The notes under the pieces were generated by a model. It was not told where the DNA came from, ran no database searches, and worked only from the letters and a program-made list of their open reading frames with translations. 35,396 bases of DNA from Tateyamaria sp. Alg231-49 (GTDB lineage Bacteria > Pseudomonadota > Alphaproteobacteria > Rhodobacterales > Rhodobacteraceae), in contig NZ_FRFA01000027.1 of NCBI RefSeq assembly GCF_900143535.1, forward strand, positions 1 through 35,396, read 5' to 3'. This document shows positions 32,382 to 35,396 of this stretch, piece after piece (the first letter of the stretch is position 1; every line of letters starts with the position of its first letter). Made by a program: the position numbers and the translations under genes.

Positions 32382-33896
32382 TCAATTCACCTTTTCAACG
32401 TCCGGCAATTGCCAGCCGCTTTCGATCCATCCCTCTGTTGGGCCATACAAACGGAACAGGAAAAAATATGGTTCCGTCGTTGGAACCCAGTTACTTTCCT
32501 GCCCTTCCGGTGCTTCGGGACCGAAATAGATATCATATGATCCGTCTTCGTTGACCTGCATCGTATCTGCATCCCTCGAAGACAGACCGACGGGGTTGAC
32601 GTTGCGAATGAAACTTTTCGTTTCCATCGAGTAGACGATGATAGACCAGAAGTCTTCGGCAGGTGTGTCGGCAGGCACGTTAAGCTTGTAGGTGGCGTTA
32701 TGGTCATAATCTTCGCCATCCTTGTCGCGCAGGCCCGTTAGGTAAAAGGTCCCTCCCCCAAGGTTCTTGGGTAGATACGTGATCCAGAAATAACTGCCGC
32801 CCGCACGGTCATCGATAAGAATTTCGGTATCTGTCTCATAAGGAAAACCAAGTTCGGCCTGCCCTTCGGCAAAGTCCCAGATAAGCCATTGTTTTTGGGG
32901 TTCGCCTTTGTCGTTCACCCAAAGCGGAACAGTCGCTAGTCCCGGCTCAACAAAATAGCGCTGCATAGAGGCATACGCCAGAACCAGCCCTTCGTTCATA
33001 GCCTCGACCTGACGTTCGGTCGGCTCAAAGGGCTTGCCCTTTTCAATTCCCAGGTCCTTCAGAAAGTTCACCATGATCTTGTCTTGCGGTCGGATCGGGT
33101 TGTTCTGAACGTAGTCGTTCAAGTCCTCGAAATAGGAATGGTTGTAGTAAGGAAGCGAGTCGTAGGGGACTTCCGAGGCTTCGTGGTAGGTGTTCGTCGG
33201 GGGATTGTCGGCTTCGGACAAGTAGTAAATCTTGATCGTTTTGGCGTATTCCGCCGCATCCGCATCCGTGGCCCCATTGTACAATCTGGGGCGGAAAGAG
33301 AACCCGTATTCAAAGGTGTCCGTTTCAAAGGGCAAGTATCCGGCGCTTATTAAATCTTCCATCGACATTTCGCCGTCGTAGCCGGGCGGGAGCATCAGGT
33401 ACTTTCCTCCCTCTCCCTTGTCATGGCCATCAGGCCCAACATCGGCAATCGGTACATCCCAGGCATTCACAATCGTTCCGACGTAACTGACGTTGTCCGT
33501 CGCAGCCGGAACCTCGATGACAAGTGGGCCGGGTTCAGATGTCATGGAAGACCATGCATATGCGGTCACGTCATTGGCTGTCAGAAAACCATGTTTGGAA
33601 TCGAACGGTTTGTTGAGATAGGCAATATCGTTGTAGTCGCCGCCAAGATCGCGCCGGATACCCTTGAGAAAATCGACCATCCCTGCGGCAGGCATCCCCC
33701 AGATGGCGGTCTGAGTGGCCCGCTGCACCATGATTTTGTACTCGATATCATCAACTTCAGCGGACCGAGCCAGAATGTCGCCGGTGTCATTGAAGGATTG
33801 CGACAGGGCGGGCGTAATTGCGACCGTCATCCCAAATGCAACGGCCAATAAGTGCTTTAGCAAGCCCTCGCCGAATACGTGACGCTTCTTGGTCAT
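32382..33896 (-). CDS. DUF1254/DUF1214-domain exported protein
   Basis: A 504-residue protein with a basic N-terminus and a hydrophobic signal segment (HLLAVAFGMTVAITPALSQ). The DUF1254 domain occupies about 50-190: AIWGMPAAGMVDFLKGIRRD, the strand GFLTANDVTAYAWSSM, EPGPLVIEVPAATDN and DKGEGGKYLMLPPGY. DUF1214 is at the C-terminus (AEDFWSIIVYSMETKSFI, YDIYFGPEAPEGQESNW, RLYGPTEGWIESGW). Length is normal. The family is widespread and its activity is unassigned. It shares the KGEGGKY and YFGPEAPEG signatures with the 29870 gene, so they are paralogues. The start at 33896 has GGGGGGATC upstream. It is divergent from the AraC regulator by 96 bases. Confidence 0.88.
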   Translation of the reverse strand: MTKKRHVFGEGLLKHLLAVAFGMTVAITPALSQSFNDTGDILARSAEVDDIEYKIMVQRATQTAIWGMPAAGMVDFLKGIRRDLGGDYNDIAYLNKPFDSKHGFLTANDVTAYAWSSMTSEPGPLVIEVPAATDNVSYVGTIVNAWDVPIADVGPDGHDKGEGGKYLMLPPGYDGEMSMEDLISAGYLPFETDTFEYGFSFRPRLYNGATDADAAEYAKTIKIYYLSEADNPPTNTYHEASEVPYDSLPYYNHSYFEDLNDYVQNNPIRPQDKIMVNFLKDLGIEKGKPFEPTERQVEAMNEGLVLAYASMQRYFVEPGLATVPLWVNDKGEPQKQWLIWDFAEGQAELGFPYETDTEILIDDRAGGSYFWITYLPKNLGGGTFYLTGLRDKDGEDYDHNATYKLNVPADTPAEDFWSIIVYSMETKSFIRNVNPVGLSSRDADTMQVNEDGSYDIYFGPEAPEGQESNWVPTTEPYFFLFRLYGPTEGWIESGWQLPDVEKVN

Positions 33897-33933
33897 AGTG
33901 GATCCCCCCATTCAAACTCTCCCTTGGTTGCAC

Positions 33934-33947
33934 ATCCGCGAACGGAT
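33934..33947. promoter_or_regulatory. Short inverted repeat in the DUF1254-araC gap
   Basis: ATCCG-CGAA-CGGAT is a 5-bp inverted repeat in the middle of the 96-base divergent gap. It is a candidate binding site for the adjacent AraC-type regulator, on position only. Confidence 0.25.
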
Positions 33948-33992
33948 TGCGTATCATTTCACGACAACGCGTTGAACTTTGGAAAGAACCCT

Positions 33993-35015
33993 ATGGCATT
34001 TCCGGCGATGATTTCGGCCAAGGCACTGGGCGCCATGCCTCAGTTTGTGCTGGAGGTTGCCGGCGAAAAGAGACTTGCAAAAGCTCTGGATGCTGCCGAC
34101 CTGCCATTTCAATTCATTGACGAGCGCTCGGGTTATATCTCAGAACACTCTCTGGCGACGTTCATGCAAGAATCTGCACGCGCGGCCGGGCAGCAAAACA
34201 TCGGGTTACTCTGGGCGCCCTTCCTGACTGTCGCTGACTATGGGGTATGGGGACAATATGTTCTGACAGCCCCGAACCTGCACGCCGCGTTAACCCGTGC
34301 ATCGTCGGTGATGCCATTTCACTCGTCCACAGATCGCGCGTGGCTTGAGACGCAGGGCGACACATCACGCTATTTGTACGCATTCGGACTACAGTCGCAT
34401 GAGGCATATGCCGACATCGGATTTTCAGCGATTGGCGTTTTCCTGAGCATTTTCCGCGCCTATCTTGGACCATCCTGGAGCCCATCGGCAGTCTTGCTGG
34501 ATTTCCCGAAGGTACCAAGTGCACAAGACACCGAAGACACGTTTCAGTGCCCGGTTATTTGGAACGCCACTCAGCTCGGTGTCGTCTTTCACAGTTCATG
34601 CTTGAGCGTGCCTGCCAATCACCCGGCATCAAATTCAATACCAACAACCGTTCAGGATATTGCCCGGGAACGTCTTGGGGGGCCGCCAAAAACCTTTCGC
34701 GACCAAGTTGCCGAGATCACTCGGCTACAGCTTTCCAGCCACGAAGTTTCAATAGAAACGGTGGCTCGCTCCGTCGATCTTGGGGTTCGCACGTTGCAAC
34801 GCAAACTTGAGACCGAAGGCACGCGGTTCCGAGACATCGTGAACGAAGTGTGCATCGAACGGGCGGCAGAATTGCTGGCACTTCGATCCGAAACGATTTC
34901 CGGAATTGCGACGGCCTTGGGATATGAGACGGCCAACAACTTCAGCCGTGCGTTCAAGAACGCGCGGGGCATGTCTCCAACTGAATTCCGCAAGAGCCAA
35001 GACGTTCGAAGCTGA
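33993..35015 (+). CDS. AraC-family transcriptional regulator
   Basis: A 340-residue regulator of the OruR/ArgR-like subgroup. Residues about 20-200 form the arabinose-binding-like N-terminal domain typical of this group (FQFIDERSGYISEHSLATFM, then GVWGQYVLTAPNLHAALTRA). The C-terminal 100 residues hold two helix-turn-helix motifs: SIETVARSVDLGVRTLQRKL and ISGIATALGYETANNFSRAF, with the GMSPTEFRK end. The ATG at 33993 follows GGAAAG; an upstream open frame overlaps the divergent gene's start and has no site. It probably controls the DUF1254 genes, given the divergent arrangement; its ligand is unknown. Confidence 0.9.
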   Translation: MAFPAMISAKALGAMPQFVLEVAGEKRLAKALDAADLPFQFIDERSGYISEHSLATFMQESARAAGQQNIGLLWAPFLTVADYGVWGQYVLTAPNLHAALTRASSVMPFHSSTDRAWLETQGDTSRYLYAFGLQSHEAYADIGFSAIGVFLSIFRAYLGPSWSPSAVLLDFPKVPSAQDTEDTFQCPVIWNATQLGVVFHSSCLSVPANHPASNSIPTTVQDIARERLGGPPKTFRDQVAEITRLQLSSHEVSIETVARSVDLGVRTLQRKLETEGTRFRDIVNEVCIERAAELLALRSETISGIATALGYETANNFSRAFKNARGMSPTEFRKSQDVRS

Positions 35016-35023
35016 CGTCGCCC

Positions 35024-35396
35024 CTAAGCGAGGCGGCTCTTTAACAAATCCCCGGATTTCTGAAGGATTGGATGGCCCACCATTGAGAACGCGGTGTTGA
35101 CCTGCTTCAGCGCCCGGAGAGTTTCCTGGTGAATATTGCTGGTCTCGATACTTTCGACGAGCCCTTCGCGCAGACGACCGATATGGCTGCGCTGCAATTT
35201 TTGCTCGACTTTACGCACCTTTTCCTTGGCCGCGACCAACTCGCGTGCCTCGGCCGGGTTCTGGTTCATCATTACATTCAGGGCAAGCTGAACGTTGCTT
35301 TGGACACGGTCTGAAAAATCACGGATTTCTTCACGTCCCTGTGGAGAGAATTGCAGTTTTTGCATGTCCAGACGTCTGGCCAACTCAAGCATGATC
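35024..35396 (-). CDS. Na/Pi cotransporter family protein, C-terminal PhoU-like part (partial)
   Basis: The frame runs off the right edge; about 124 C-terminal residues are visible. They are helical and charged: a MLELARRLDMQKLQFSPQGR segment, then EARELVAAKEKVRKVEQKLQ and SIETSNIHQETLRALKQVNT. This matches the PhoU-like cytoplasmic tail of bacterial Na/Pi-II cotransporters (YjbB/NptA type), where SIETSxLHxDxLRxLKxIN is characteristic. The membrane domain would lie beyond the window. It converges on the AraC gene with 8 bases between stops. Confidence 0.75.
   Translation of the reverse strand, partial: IMLELARRLDMQKLQFSPQGREEIRDFSDRVQSNVQLALNVMMNQNPAEARELVAAKEKVRKVEQKLQRSHIGRLREGLVESIETSNIHQETLRALKQVNTAFSMVGHPILQKSGDLLKSRLA

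Overview
The window looks like chromosome (or a large replicon) from a marine Roseobacter-type Rhodobacteraceae (Alphaproteobacteria). The basis is the complete Paracoccus-type sox order (soxTRS divergent from soxVWXYZABCDEF), an alphaproteobacterial 5-aminolevulinate synthase, Hint-domain surface proteins of the kind common in roseobacters, and moderately high GC. No species can be named from sequence alone.

Left edge (1-8340): the end of an IS3-family element sits inside a glutathione S-transferase gene, leaving only the GST 3' end. A decayed spacer with a degenerate 43-nt repeat, a SAM-dependent methyltransferase, another empty spacer and a small exported protein follow. Then comes a phosphonate uptake operon, phnC-phnD-phnE-phnE plus the phosphonate-associated hexapeptide transferase, with no C-P lyase genes beside it. 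The operon is followed by a scar of integration: a tandem 12-bp repeat, a 3' fragment of tRNA-Gly(CCC), and a frameshifted stub resembling the N-terminus of a tyrosine recombinase.

Centre (8674-25396): thiosulfate/sulfide oxidation. Two exported metallo-beta-lactamase-fold proteins (SoxG/SoxH-like) and a YeeE/YedE transporter run rightward. The minus-strand series soxV-W-X-Y-Z-A-B-C-D-E-F continues into a DUF302 protein and hemA. soxS-soxR-soxT run rightward from the soxV side. SoxYZ is the carrier, SoxAX loads sulfur onto it, SoxB hydrolyses sulfate off it, SoxCD oxidises the sulfane sulfur, SoxV/W/S supply reductant, and SoxF/SoxE act on sulfide. SoxR is an ArsR-family persulfide sensor with two cysteines 66 residues apart. 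Three sites fitting ATTC-N8-GAAT lie before the SoxG-like gene, before soxX and between soxV and soxS, so the three transcription blocks look like one SoxR regulon.

Right part (25397-35396): lower-GC, accessory-looking DNA. It holds a large stem-loop, two secreted-type proteins with C-terminal Hint (hedgehog/intein) domains, and a DUF1254/DUF1214 locus (a normal-length protein, a two-helix membrane protein, and an unusual OmpA-DUF1254-DUF1214 fusion) facing a divergent AraC-family regulator. The window ends in the PhoU-like C-terminus of a Na/Pi cotransporter.
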